Positions 8,719-17,031 of a stretch of DNA of 64,000 nucleotides are shown piece after piece. Every line of letters starts with the position of its first letter. The first letter of the stretch is position 1. The notes beneath the pieces were generated by a model. The model was given only the letters and a program-made list of their open reading frames with translations, did not search any database and was not told the origin of the DNA. Source of the DNA: Modestobacter sp. VKM Ac-2985 (lineage in GTDB: Bacteria > Actinomycetota > Actinomycetes > Mycobacteriales > Geodermatophilaceae); assembly GCF_026967925.1 (NCBI RefSeq), contig NZ_JAPVBI010000001.1, positions 1,269,613 through 1,333,612 of the forward strand, in the 5' to 3' direction. Position numbers and translations under genes: made by a program.

Positions 8719-9608
8719 CCTACCCCTACACGCACTACCTGGCCGCCAAGCGCACCGTGGACGACCGCGCCCTCAACCGCCGGGTGCTCGACGACCTCCG
8801 CGGGCTGCTGCCGCCGCACCCGCCGCGGGTGCTCGAGGTCGGGGCGGGGCTCGGCACCATGGTCGCCCGCCTGGTGGAGTGGCAGGTCCTCGACGCCGGT
8901 GAGTACACGCTGCTGGACGTCGACCCCCAGCTGCTGCGCGACTCCCGCGAGTGGCTCACCGCGTGGGCGGGGGACCGCGGCCTGCCGGTCGTGCCCCAAC
9001 CCGACGGCCTGCTGCTCGGCGACCTGCGGGTACGGCTGGTGGAGGCAGAGCTCGGCGCGCACCTCGACGCCGGCCCGGGCGCACCGGTGGACCTCCTGGT
9101 CGCCCATGCCTTCCTCGATGTGGTGGACGTCCCGGCACTCCTGCCCGGGCTGCTGCGGCAGCTGGCCCCGGGCGGCGCCTACTGGTTCACGATCAACTTC
9201 GACGGCGACACCATCTTCGCGCCGGACCATCCCGGCGACGACGAGGTCCTGGGGGCCTACCAGGCGAGCATGGACGACCGTGTCCGGTACGGGCGGCCCG
9301 CGGGCGAGAGCCGCGCCGGCCGGCACCTGTTCCACCATCTCCGGGACGCCGGGGCCCCGGTGCTGTCCGCCGGCTCCTCCGACTGGGTGGTGCACGCCGG
9401 CCCGGACGGTCGCTACCCCGGCGACGAGGCCTGGTTCCTCGACTTCATCCTGAGCACGGTCGAGGCCGCCCTGGCCGACCGCGTGGACCCGGCGGCCCTC
9501 GCCGACTGGCTCGCCGCCCGCCGCCGCCAGGTCGCCGACGCCGACCTGGTGTACATCGCCCACCAGCTGGACGTCCTCGGCAGGGCCCCTGGCGCCGCCT
9601 CGGCGTGA
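8715..9608 (+). CDS. SAM-dependent methyltransferase-like protein
   Basis: A 297-residue protein beginning VTYPYTHYLAAKRTVDDRAL with motif I RVLEVGAGLGTMVARLVEW, the acidic loop TLLDVDPQLL and LVAHAFLDVVDV. The fold is a class I methyltransferase with a long N-terminal lead and a C-terminal helical extension. Substrate unknown. The start GTG (8715) overlaps the stop of the upstream methyltransferase (GTGA), while the longer open frame upstream is only high-GC read-through. A 129-bp gap separates it from the CDP-alcohol transferase fusion, with no terminator seen, so they may share a transcript. Confidence 0.85.
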   Translation: MTYPYTHYLAAKRTVDDRALNRRVLDDLRGLLPPHPPRVLEVGAGLGTMVARLVEWQVLDAGEYTLLDVDPQLLRDSREWLTAWAGDRGLPVVPQPDGLLLGDLRVRLVEAELGAHLDAGPGAPVDLLVAHAFLDVVDVPALLPGLLRQLAPGGAYWFTINFDGDTIFAPDHPGDDEVLGAYQASMDDRVRYGRPAGESRAGRHLFHHLRDAGAPVLSAGSSDWVVHAGPDGRYPGDEAWFLDFILSTVEAALADRVDPAALADWLAARRRQVADADLVYIAHQLDVLGRAPGAASA

Positions 9609-9737
9609 TCCCGGCACCCGGGACCCCAGCCAGACACTGCCTGCAGCCGGACCGAGACGCTCCGCAGCGACGCGTCGTGCAGCGGACGGTCCCGCCGGGC
9701 TGCCGGGACGAGCGCCGGATCGGCAGTGCACGATCCA

Positions 9738-12074
9738 ATGCCTCTGACCGGTGCGGCGAGGGGGGCGTGGGTGGACGCGGTCCGGCTCCCGGTGGTGATC
9801 GCCGCGCTCTTCCTGCCCGCCCTCCTCGGTGTTCTGTCGGCCACAGCCGGCCTGCCGCCGATCGGCTGGGTTGCCGGGCTGGCCGCCGGGTGGACGGCGA
9901 CCGCGCTGATGGCCGTCGCCCGGGTGCGCCGCGGGGAGGGGCTGCTGCCGGCGGACCAGGTCACCCTGGCCCGCGCGTTGCTGAGTGCCGGCGTCGCCGC
10001 CCTCGTCGTCCCCTCCGCCGACCGGCCGCTCCCGGTGACCGAGGTGGTCGTCCTGGCCGCCGTGGCGCTCGCCCTGGACGCCGTGGACGGCCAGCTGGCG
10101 CGGCGCACCCGCACCGCGACCCCGCTGGGCGGCCGCTTCGACGGGGAGGTCGACGCCTTCCTGATCCTGGTGCTGAGCGTCGCGGTCGCGCGCGAGCACG
10201 GCGGCTGGGTGCTGGCCATCGGCGCCGCCCGCTACGCGTTCCTGGTCGCCGGGTGGGCGCTGCCCTGGCTGGCCGGTCCGTTGCCGTTCCGGTACTGGCG
10301 CAAGGTCGTCACCGCCGTGCAGGGCATCGTGCTGACCGTCGCCGTCTCCGGGTTGCTGCCGGACCTGCTGACCACGGCCGCACTGGTCGTCGCCCTCCTG
10401 CTGCTGACGGAGTCGTTCGGCCGGGACGTCGTCCGGCTGTACCGCGACGGCGCCGGTCCGCGCACCCGCCGGGCGCTGCGGTGGACGGTCACTGCCGCTG
10501 CGGTCGCGGTCCTCTGGGCCGTCCTCGTCGCCCCCGACCGGCTGGACCAGCTGCGACCGGCCGCCTTCGCGCGGGTCCCGATCGAGGGGCTGACCCTCGT
10601 CGCGGTCGGGCTGCTGCTGCCGGCCTGGGTGCGCCGTCCGGTCGTGCCGGTGGTCGGCGTCGTCTGCGGCCTGCTCGCCGTCGCCAAGCTGCTCGACATG
10701 GGCTTCCACTCCCAGCTCGGCCGGCGGTTCGACCCGCTGGTCGACTGGGGCAGCTTCGGGCCGGCGATCGGTGTCGTGCGCGACTCGATCGGGGACGCCG
10801 CCACGAACGGCCTGCTGGTCGTGGTGGGCGTGGCCGTCGTGCTGCTGGTCGTGGTCGTCACCGCGTCGCTGGTGCGGGTCAGCGGGGTGACCGCGCGCCA
10901 CCGGCGGCGCTCGGCGCGCACGCTCGCCGTCCTGGGCGTGGTGTGGGGGCTCTCCGCCGCGCTGTCGCTGCAGCTCGTGCCCGGCACCCCCGTCGCCTCG
11001 GCGAACACCGCTGGGCTGGTCGCGGCGCAGGTGCGCGAGGTGGCGGCGTCGGCGCAGGAACAGCGGCAGCTGGAAGAAGCACTGCGCAGCGACGAGCCGG
11101 TGGCCCCGCCCGCCTGGGAACCGCTCTCCGGGCTGCAGGGCACCGATGTGTTCATCGTCTTCGTCGAGAGCTACGGGGAGGTCTCCGTCCGGGGTGGCTC
11201 GTTCTCTCCCGGGATCCGGGAGCTGTTGGGGGAGGGCGCCGCCGAGCTGGCCCGGGACGGCTGGTCCGCGCAGAGCGCGTTCCTCGACTCGCCCACCTTG
11301 GGCGGTGCCAGCTGGCTCGCCCACGCGACCCTGCAGGCCGGGCTGTGGATCGACAACGAGCAGAGCTACGCGCAGCTCCTGGCCAGCGGTCGGCCCACCC
11401 TGGCCTCCGTCTTCGGCGAGGAGGGCTGGCGCACCGTCGCTGCCATCCCCGCCAACGACCGGGACTGGCCGGAGGGGCAGGCGTTCTACGGCTGGGACCA
11501 GATCTACGACCGGCGGACCGTGGGCTACGAGGGCCCGCGGTTCAGCTACGCCCCGATGCCGGACCAGTACACCCTCGCTGCCTTCCAGCGGCTGGAACTC
11601 GGCCCCGGGCACGCCCCGGTCATGGCCGAGATCGACCTGGTCTCCTCGCACTCCCCCTGGACGCCGCTGCCCACCCTGGTGCCGTGGGAGGAGGTCGGCG
11701 ACGGCTCGGTCTTCGACCCCATGGCCAGGCGCGGACTGTCGGCCGAGGAGGCGCTGGCCGACCCCGAGGCGCTCCACCGGCTCTACGGGGAGTCCATCGA
11801 GTACTCCCTGCAGGTCGTCCTCTCCTGGCTGACCACGCAGGTCCCGGGTGACCCGGTCGTCGTCCTCGTGGGCGACCACCAGCCCGCGACCGTGGTCAGC
11901 GGCCCCGACGCCGGCCGTCACGTCCCGGTCTCGATCATCGCCCGCGACCCCGGGGTGTTCGACCGCATCGCCGGCTGGCAGTGGCAGGACGGCCTGCTGC
12001 CGGCCATCAACGCCCCGCGGTGGCCCATGGACGCCTTCCGTGACCGGTTCCTCGACGCCTTCAGCGCGCCGTGA
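9738..12074 (+). CDS. Fusion: CDP-alcohol phosphotransferase + LTA-synthase/sulfatase-like domain
   Basis: A 778-residue membrane protein with two enzyme parts. Residues 75-230 contain the complete CDP-alcohol phosphotransferase motif D-x2-DG-x2-AR-x8-G-x3-D-x3-D (D114, D117, D135, D139), the Mg-binding site that moves a phospho-alcohol from CDP to an acceptor. Further membrane spans run to about 410. Residues 465-770 form an alkaline-phosphatase-superfamily domain with DVFIVFVESYGE and the metal-site motif VVLVGDHQPATV, most like LTA synthase/phosphoglycerol transferases or sulfatases. Both activities act on (phospho)lipid-linked head groups, so the fusion may make and then trim or transfer one. 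A GTG at 9726 is an alternative start. Confidence 0.88.
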   Translation: MPLTGAARGAWVDAVRLPVVIAALFLPALLGVLSATAGLPPIGWVAGLAAGWTATALMAVARVRRGEGLLPADQVTLARALLSAGVAALVVPSADRPLPVTEVVVLAAVALALDAVDGQLARRTRTATPLGGRFDGEVDAFLILVLSVAVAREHGGWVLAIGAARYAFLVAGWALPWLAGPLPFRYWRKVVTAVQGIVLTVAVSGLLPDLLTTAALVVALLLLTESFGRDVVRLYRDGAGPRTRRALRWTVTAAAVAVLWAVLVAPDRLDQLRPAAFARVPIEGLTLVAVGLLLPAWVRRPVVPVVGVVCGLLAVAKLLDMGFHSQLGRRFDPLVDWGSFGPAIGVVRDSIGDAATNGLLVVVGVAVVLLVVVVTASLVRVSGVTARHRRRSARTLAVLGVVWGLSAALSLQLVPGTPVASANTAGLVAAQVREVAASAQEQRQLEEALRSDEPVAPPAWEPLSGLQGTDVFIVFVESYGEVSVRGGSFSPGIRELLGEGAAELARDGWSAQSAFLDSPTLGGASWLAHATLQAGLWIDNEQSYAQLLASGRPTLASVFGEEGWRTVAAIPANDRDWPEGQAFYGWDQIYDRRTVGYEGPRFSYAPMPDQYTLAAFQRLELGPGHAPVMAEIDLVSSHSPWTPLPTLVPWEEVGDGSVFDPMARRGLSAEEALADPEALHRLYGESIEYSLQVVLSWLTTQVPGDPVVVLVGDHQPATVVSGPDAGRHVPVSIIARDPGVFDRIAGWQWQDGLLPAINAPRWPMDAFRDRFLDAFSAP

Positions 12075-12126
12075 CCGCCCTCGGCGTGCCGATCCTGCCC
12101 ACGCGGGCGCGGCGGGGGAGCACCCG

Positions 12127-13101
12127 ATGACGGCGGCCCGCGCCTTCTGGCTGCGCGCGCCCGGGCACGGGGAGCTCCGCCCGGTGACGCTGCCGGAGGC
12201 GGGCCCCGCGGACGTCCTGGTCCGCGCCCTGCACTCCGGGGTGAGCCGGGGGACCGAGGCCCTCGTCTTCCGCGGCGGCGTGCCGGTGGACCAGCGGGCG
12301 GCGATGCGGGCGCCCTTCCAGGACGGCGACTTCCCCGCGCCGGTGAAGTACGGCTACCTGAGCGTCGGGGTGGTCGAGCAGGGGCCGATCGAGCTGCGCG
12401 GGCGCACCGTCTTCTGCCTGCACCCGCACCAGACGGCGTACGTCGTCCCGGCCGCCGCCGTCGTCCCCGTGCCCGACGACGTCCCGGCCCGGCGGGCCGT
12501 GCTGGCCGGGGCGGTGGAGACGGCGGTGAACGCCCTCTGGGACGCGCCGCCGCTGATCGGCGACCGGGTGAGCGTCGTGGGCGCCGGGATGGTCGGCTGC
12601 TGTGTCGCGCGGCTGCTCGCCCGGGTGCCGGGCGTGGCGGTGGAGGTCGTGGACGTCGACGGCGGGCGCGCGGACGTCGCCGCCCGGCTCGGCGCCGCCT
12701 TCGCCCGGCCGGAGGACGCGTCGCCGGGTCGCGACCTGGTCGTGCACACCAGCGCGTCGGCGGCCGGGCTACAGCTCTCGCTCGACCTGCTGCGCACCGA
12801 AGGGGTGCTCCTGGAGCTGAGCTGGTACGGCGACCGCGAGGTCGCCGTCTCACTCGGCGGTGCCTTCCACGCCCGCCGGCTGGATCTGCGGGCCAGCCAG
12901 GTGGGCATGGTGGCGCCGGCGCGCCGGAGCTCCCGGACCACCCGCGATCGGCTGGCGCTCGCCCTGGAGCTGCTGCGCGACCCGGCATTCGACGTGCTGC
13001 TCACCGGGTCCTCGCCGTTCGACGAGCTGCCCGAGGTGATGCCGCAGCTCGCGGACGGGCGGCTGCCCGCTCTGTGCCACACGATCGACTACGGGAGGTG
13101 A
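12127..13101 (+). CDS. MDR-superfamily dehydrogenase lacking the catalytic zinc cysteine (BchC-like)
   Basis: A 324-residue medium-chain dehydrogenase. The N-terminal catalytic domain has [20 protein letters not shown], where the usual catalytic-zinc Cys of this loop is Ser (S40), as in BchC-type enzymes. The nucleotide-binding fold has [16 protein letters not shown] and an Asp at the end of the next strand (VEVVDVDGG), favouring NAD over NADP. The start ATG at 12127 follows the fusion gene by 52 nt. Its stop is 4 nt before the PTPS-like gene and its last codons contain that gene's GGAGG site. It is probably an oxidoreductase for a polyol or sugar-like side chain in the cluster pathway (inference). 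Confidence 0.87.
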   Translation: MTAARAFWLRAPGHGELRPVTLPEAGPADVLVRALHSGVSRGTEALVFRGGVPVDQRAAMRAPFQDGDFPAPVKYGYLSVGVVEQGPIELRGRTVFCLHPHQTAYVVPAAAVVPVPDDVPARRAVLAGAVETAVNALWDAPPLIGDRVSVVGAGMVGCCVARLLARVPGVAVEVVDVDGGRADVAARLGAAFARPEDASPGRDLVVHTSASAAGLQLSLDLLRTEGVLLELSWYGDREVAVSLGGAFHARRLDLRASQVGMVAPARRSSRTTRDRLALALELLRDPAFDVLLTGSSPFDELPEVMPQLADGRLPALCHTIDYGR

Positions 13102-13105
13102 GCGG

Positions 13106-13504
13106 GTGTTCAACGTGACGGTCCGCGATCACATGATGGTGGCGCACAGCCTCCGGGGGGAGGTCTTCGGCCCGGCGCAGCGCCTGCACGGGGCCACGTT
13201 CGTCGTGGACGCGACGTTCCGGCGCCGCGAGCTGGACGACGACGGCGTGGTCGTCGACATCGGCGCCGCCACCGAGCTCCTCAGGACGGTGCTCGGCGAG
13301 CTCAGCTACCGCAACCTCGACGAGGACGCCTCGCTGGCGGGGGTGAACACCACGACCGAGGTGCTGGCCCGGGTGGTCTCCGACCGGCTGGTGGCGGGGA
13401 TGCAGGCCGGCGCGCTGGGCCCGGGGGCCGACGGCCTGGACGGGCTGGTGGTCACCCTGCAGGAGTCCCACGTGGCCTGGGCCGGCTACGACCGGACGCT
13501 GTGA
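13106..13504 (+). CDS. PTPS/QueD-fold protein without the catalytic Cys and third zinc His
   Basis: A 132-residue T-fold protein of the 6-pyruvoyltetrahydropterin/6-carboxytetrahydropterin synthase family. Aligned by eye to E. coli QueD: H14 and H28 keep two zinc positions, but the third (HGH in QueD) is Ala30 in LHGATF; the catalytic Cys position is Ala24; the Asp-His pair of the triad is replaced around S67-Y68-R69. The pterin-anchoring Glu is kept (E120 in VTLQESHV). It therefore should bind a pterin-like ring but not do standard PTPS chemistry, the same situation as I recall for S. coelicolor Sco6650. GTG start at 13106 behind GGAGG; its stop overlaps the next GTG by 4 bp. Confidence 0.88.
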   Translation: MFNVTVRDHMMVAHSLRGEVFGPAQRLHGATFVVDATFRRRELDDDGVVVDIGAATELLRTVLGELSYRNLDEDASLAGVNTTTEVLARVVSDRLVAGMQAGALGPGADGLDGLVVTLQESHVAWAGYDRTL

Positions 13505-14553
13505 CCGCGGTCGCCGTCGTCCTCCCACCCGGGGTGGACGACCCGGGTCGGGTCAGCGGCGGCAACCGGTACGACCGCCGGGTCTGCGACGGGCTGCGTG
13601 GGTGCGGGTGGACGGTCGAGGAGCTGACCGCCCCGGGGAGCTGGCCGCACCCCGACCCCGGGGCGCGGGCCGCGTTGGGCCGCACGCTCGACGACCTGCC
13701 CGACGGTGCCGTCGTCCTCGTCGACGGCCTGATCGCCTCGGCCGCGGCCGCGGTGCTCGTCCCGCGGTCCGCGCGGCTCCGCCTGGTCGTCCTGGTGCAC
13801 CTGCCGCTCGGCGGCGCCGAGGTCCCCGCCGGCGAGGAGGAGGCCGTGCTGGGGGCAGCGCGAGCGGTGGTCGCCACCAGCGGCTGGACCCGCGACCACC
13901 TGCTGGCGCACTACCGGCTCGACCCCGCCGCCGTGCACGTGGCCCGTCCGGGTACCGACCCGGCCGGCGCGGCACCGACGTCGCCGTCCGGCGGCCGGCT
14001 GCTGTGCGTGGCCGCGCTGACCCCGATCAAGGGGCAGGACCTGCTCGTCGAGGCGCTGGCCGCACTGACCGAGCTGCCCTGGACCTGCCGCCTGGTCGGC
14101 CCGCTCGACCGCGACGGGGAGTTCGTCGCGGCGCTGCGCCGGCGGGTCGAGGCGGCGGGGATCGCCGACCGGGTCGAACTCCCCGGGGTGGCCGCGGGCG
14201 CGGCGCTGGAACGCGAGTACCGCACCGCCGACGTCCTGGTGGTCCCGTCCCGGGTGGAGACCTTCGGCATGGTCGTCCCGGAGGCCCTGGCCGCCGCGCT
14301 GCCGGTGGTCGCCACCGCCGTGGGCGGCCTGCCCGAGGCGGTGGGGTGCACCCCGACCGGCCGGCCGGGGCTCCTCGTCCCGGGACCGGACCCGGCGGCC
14401 CTCGCCGAGGCGCTCCGGTGCTGGCTCACCGATCCGGAGCTGCGTGCGCGGCTCCGGGACGCCGCCCGGCTGCGCCGCGGGACCCTGCCCGGCTGGTCGG
14501 AGACGACCGAGCGCCTCGGCACGGTGCTGGCCGCCGTCGGTGGGCGGCCGTGA
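13501..14553 (+). CDS. GT4-type glycosyltransferase
   Basis: A 350-residue GT-B fold enzyme. The N-terminal half has the acceptor-side turn [11 protein letters not shown]; the C-terminal half has [20 protein letters not shown] for the nucleotide-sugar site and the E-x7-E signature [20 protein letters not shown]. It should transfer a sugar from a nucleotide donor with retention of configuration; donor and acceptor are unknown. It overlaps both neighbours by 4 bp (GTGA at each junction), so it belongs firmly to the PTPS-like/reductase/cyclohydrolase operon and probably glycosylates the pathway product. Confidence 0.92.
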   Translation: MTAVAVVLPPGVDDPGRVSGGNRYDRRVCDGLRGCGWTVEELTAPGSWPHPDPGARAALGRTLDDLPDGAVVLVDGLIASAAAAVLVPRSARLRLVVLVHLPLGGAEVPAGEEEAVLGAARAVVATSGWTRDHLLAHYRLDPAAVHVARPGTDPAGAAPTSPSGGRLLCVAALTPIKGQDLLVEALAALTELPWTCRLVGPLDRDGEFVAALRRRVEAAGIADRVELPGVAAGAALEREYRTADVLVVPSRVETFGMVVPEALAAALPVVATAVGGLPEAVGCTPTGRPGLLVPGPDPAALAEALRCWLTDPELRARLRDAARLRRGTLPGWSETTERLGTVLAAVGGRP

Positions 14554-15557
14554 CGCCCCCGTCCCGGACGTCGGGGGACGCCCGACGTGGGGCGTGGGCG
14601 GTGGCGGGTCCGCTGGGCGGTGCGCTGGTGCTCGCCGTCCTCGTCTGGCTGCTCGGCACCGAGCCCTTCCGGGCCGGGGTCCGCGGGCTGAGCCCCGGCA
14701 CGCTGCTGGTCGCCGTCGCCGTCGGCGCCGGCACGACGGTCTGCTCGGCCTGGCGGTGGCGGGTCGTGGTGCGGGCGCTCGGCAGCGACCTGCGGTTGCC
14801 CGCCGCCACCGCGGCGTACTACGGCTCCCAGTTCCTCAACTGCACGCTCCCCGGCGGGGTGCTCGGCGACGTGCACCGCGGGCTGCGCAACGGCGTGGAC
14901 TGCGGGGACCCGGGCCGCGGGATCCGCGCCGTCGTCTGGGAGCGGACCGCGGGGCAGGTGGTCCTGGTCGTGCTGGCGCTCGGGGTGCTGCTGACCCTGC
15001 CCTCGCCGGCGGAGGACGTGGTCCCGGTGCTCGCGGCGGCCGCTGCCGGGACGGCGGCTCTCGTCGCCACCGCCGGCGGCGTCGCGGTCCGGTGGGTGCC
15101 GGCCGGCGTGGCGCGGGTGGTGCGCACGATGGCCGCCGAGGCGCGGGCCGGGATGCTCGCGCCGGCCGTGTTGCTCAGCTCCGCGGTGGTCTGTGTGGGC
15201 TACGTCGGCATGTTCCTGCTGGCTGCCGGGGCCGTCGGGGTGGAGGCCTCACCGGTGCAGCTGCTGCCGCTGGCCGTCATCGTGCTGATCGCCGCGGCGA
15301 TCCCGCTCAACCTCGGCGGGTGGGGCCCGCGTGAGGGGGTTGCCGCCTGGTCGTTCGCGGCCGCCGGCTGGACGGCCGTGGAGGGGGTGGCGGTCGCGAC
15401 GGCATTCGGCGTGCTCACGCTCGTGTCGGTGCTGCCCGGCGCCGTCGTGCTGCTCGTCGGCCGGCGGCTGCGTCCCACCGGGCGCGCGGAGCGGGCCACG
15501 CAGGAACACCATGTCGCGCACGGCGGACCACGAGAGGACGGTGCGGCACGTGGTTGA
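14550..15557 (+). CDS. Lysylphosphatidylglycerol-synthase-type (UPF0104) integral membrane protein
   Basis: A 335-residue protein with about eight membrane segments (AGPLGGALVLAVLVWLLG, TLLVAVAVGAGTTVCSAW, VVLVVLALGVLLTLP and others) and the family's conserved FLNCTLPGGVLGDVHRG and PLNLGGWGPREG turns. This is the flippase-like domain of MprF without the aminoacyl-transferase part. In gene clusters such stand-alone proteins often accompany glycosyltransferases and may flip lipid-linked intermediates. Start GTG overlaps the glycosyltransferase stop. The 3' end overlaps the reductase gene by some 17 bp, depending on that gene's start. Confidence 0.88.
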   Translation: MTPPSRTSGDARRGAWAVAGPLGGALVLAVLVWLLGTEPFRAGVRGLSPGTLLVAVAVGAGTTVCSAWRWRVVVRALGSDLRLPAATAAYYGSQFLNCTLPGGVLGDVHRGLRNGVDCGDPGRGIRAVVWERTAGQVVLVVLALGVLLTLPSPAEDVVPVLAAAAAGTAALVATAGGVAVRWVPAGVARVVRTMAAEARAGMLAPAVLLSSAVVCVGYVGMFLLAAGAVGVEASPVQLLPLAVIVLIAAAIPLNLGGWGPREGVAAWSFAAAGWTAVEGVAVATAFGVLTLVSVLPGAVVLLVGRRLRPTGRAERATQEHHVAHGGPREDGAARG

Positions 15558-16269
15558 CCGCCCCTACACCCTGCTCAGCTGCGGGATGTCGATCGACGGC
15601 TACCTGGACAGCCCGGGGATCCGACGGCTGCAGCTGTCGAACGCGGCGGACTTCGACCGGGTCGACGCCGTGCGCGCCGGGTGCGACGCGATCCTCGTGG
15701 GCGCGGCGACCGTCCGGAACGACGACCCGCGGCTGCTGGTCCGATCGCCCGACCGCCGCCGGGAACGGCTCCGGCACGGGCTGCCGCCGTCGCCGGCGAA
15801 GGTGACCCTGACGCGGTGCGGCGACCTGGCTCCCGAGGCGTCCTTCTTCACCTGCGGGGACGGAGAGAAGCTCGTCTACTGCCCGGACGCCGCAGCCGGG
15901 TCGACGCGGCGGCGACTCGGCCCGGCCGCGACCGTCGTCGACACCGGTCCGGGGGAGGACGTCGACGTGGGCAGGGTCGTCGAGGACCTGTCCGCGCGCG
16001 GGGTCGACCGGCTGATGGTCGAGGGTGGGGGTGTCGTGTTCACCCAGTTCCTCACCGCGGACCTGGCCGACGAGCTGCACCTGGTGGTGGCGCCGCTGTT
16101 CGTCGGCGACTCGCGGGCCGCGCGGGTGGTCGGCGACGGGCGCTTCCCCTGGAACCCCGACCGACGGGCCGAGCTGGTCGGGGTCCGGCAGATCGGGGAC
16201 GTCGTGCTGCTGCGCTACGCGCTCTCGGCGCGGTTCGGCGCCGAGCCGTCGCCGGGGGAGGGCCAGTGA
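15541..16269 (+). CDS. RibD C-terminal / dihydrofolate-reductase-family reductase
   Basis: About 242 residues with the RibD-C fold: PYTLLSCGMSIDGYLD at the start, AILVGAATVRNDDPRLLVR for NADPH binding and RLMVEGGGVVFTQFL near the end. In riboflavin synthesis this fold reduces the ribosyl side chain of the aminopyrimidine from GTP to a ribityl chain; here no deaminase domain is attached. It sits directly before the GTP cyclohydrolase II homologue with a GTGA overlap, so it very likely acts on that enzyme's product. Start uncertain: GTG 15541, GTG 15550 and ATG 15511 are all in frame, and a GAGAGG site at 15532 fits one of the two GTGs. Confidence 0.88.
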   Translation: MRHVVDRPYTLLSCGMSIDGYLDSPGIRRLQLSNAADFDRVDAVRAGCDAILVGAATVRNDDPRLLVRSPDRRRERLRHGLPPSPAKVTLTRCGDLAPEASFFTCGDGEKLVYCPDAAAGSTRRRLGPAATVVDTGPGEDVDVGRVVEDLSARGVDRLMVEGGGVVFTQFLTADLADELHLVVAPLFVGDSRAARVVGDGRFPWNPDRRAELVGVRQIGDVVLLRYALSARFGAEPSPGEGQ

Positions 16270-16958
16270 GCTCCCCGGCTCCCCAGGCCACCGTCCGCCG
16301 GCGGATCGTCGTCCCGCTGCGCTTCCCGGACGGCTACGAGACCGCTGCCGAGGTGGTCAGCTTCCACGGTCTCGTCGACGGTCGGGAGCACCTCGCCCTC
16401 GAGCTCGGCGATCCGGGCGCCGTGCCCCTGGTCCGGCCGCACAGCGAGTGCCTCACCGGCGACGTCCTCGGCAGCCGACGCTGCGACTGCGGCCCCCAGC
16501 TGCGGGAGGCGGTGGAGCGGATCAGCGCCGCCGGTGGCTACCTGCTCTACCTCCGGCAGGAGGGCCGGGGCATCGGGTTGTACGAGAAGCTCGACGCCTA
16601 CGCCCTGCAGGACGCCGGGCTGAACACCTACGAGGCCAACGTCGCCCTCGGGCACGCGCCGGACGAGCGCGACTACACGGTCGCGGCGCAGATGCTGCTC
16701 GCCCTCGGCGTCTCGCGACTGGCGCTGCTGAGCAACAACCCGGACAAGGCCGACCAGCTCGGCCGGCTGGGCCTGTCCGTGGTCGAGCAGGTGCCCACGC
16801 ACGTGCACCTGTCCCCGGCGAACGTCGCCTACCTCTCGGCCAAGTCCCGCAACGGCCACCACGTGCCGGACCCGCTGCGCACGACGGCGAGGCCGCCCGA
16901 CCTCTCCGCAGCTCCCGACGACGACGATCCCGTGGCAGATCGGTCCGCGGGCGGGTGA
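16266..16958 (+). CDS. ribA: GTP cyclohydrolase II homologue
   Basis: A 230-residue protein with all GCH II hallmarks: the zinc site in HSECLTGDVLGSRRCDCG (C62, C73, C75), YLRQEGRGIGLYEKL with the catalytic Arg loop, and LLSNNPDKADQL. It opens the GTP ring to an aminopyrimidine. The residue reported to decide between the deformylated and formylated product (Tyr105 in E. coli RibA, Met in S. coelicolor SCO6655) is Tyr112 here (DAYALQD), predicting the standard product. It has no RibB domain and is not beside ribE/ribH, so it is probably a cluster-dedicated copy rather than the main riboflavin enzyme. Last gene of the run; a proline- and aspartate-rich tail follows the core. Confidence 0.92.
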   Translation: MSSPAPQATVRRRIVVPLRFPDGYETAAEVVSFHGLVDGREHLALELGDPGAVPLVRPHSECLTGDVLGSRRCDCGPQLREAVERISAAGGYLLYLRQEGRGIGLYEKLDAYALQDAGLNTYEANVALGHAPDERDYTVAAQMLLALGVSRLALLSNNPDKADQLGRLGLSVVEQVPTHVHLSPANVAYLSAKSRNGHHVPDPLRTTARPPDLSAAPDDDDPVADRSAGG

Positions 16959-16975
16959 GCGCGACCGCCTGGATG

Positions 16976-17003
16976 GTGCTCGGCCTGTCCAGGCCGTCGG
17001 CAC
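16976..17003. terminator. Probable bidirectional terminator between convergent genes
   Basis: An inverted repeat, GGCCT-gtcc-AGGCC with an outer GTGC/GCAC pair, lies between the cyclohydrolase stop (16958) and the response regulator stop (17032). There is no T-tract; placement is the main support. Confidence 0.45.
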
Positions 17004-17031
17004 CGCGTCCTCGGCGGTCCCCGCCACCGGC

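Noticed and set aside
8577-11921. 1114-codon minus-strand open frame
   Set aside because: It is antisense to two methyltransferases and the CDP-alcohol fusion, has no domain character, and reflects high GC.
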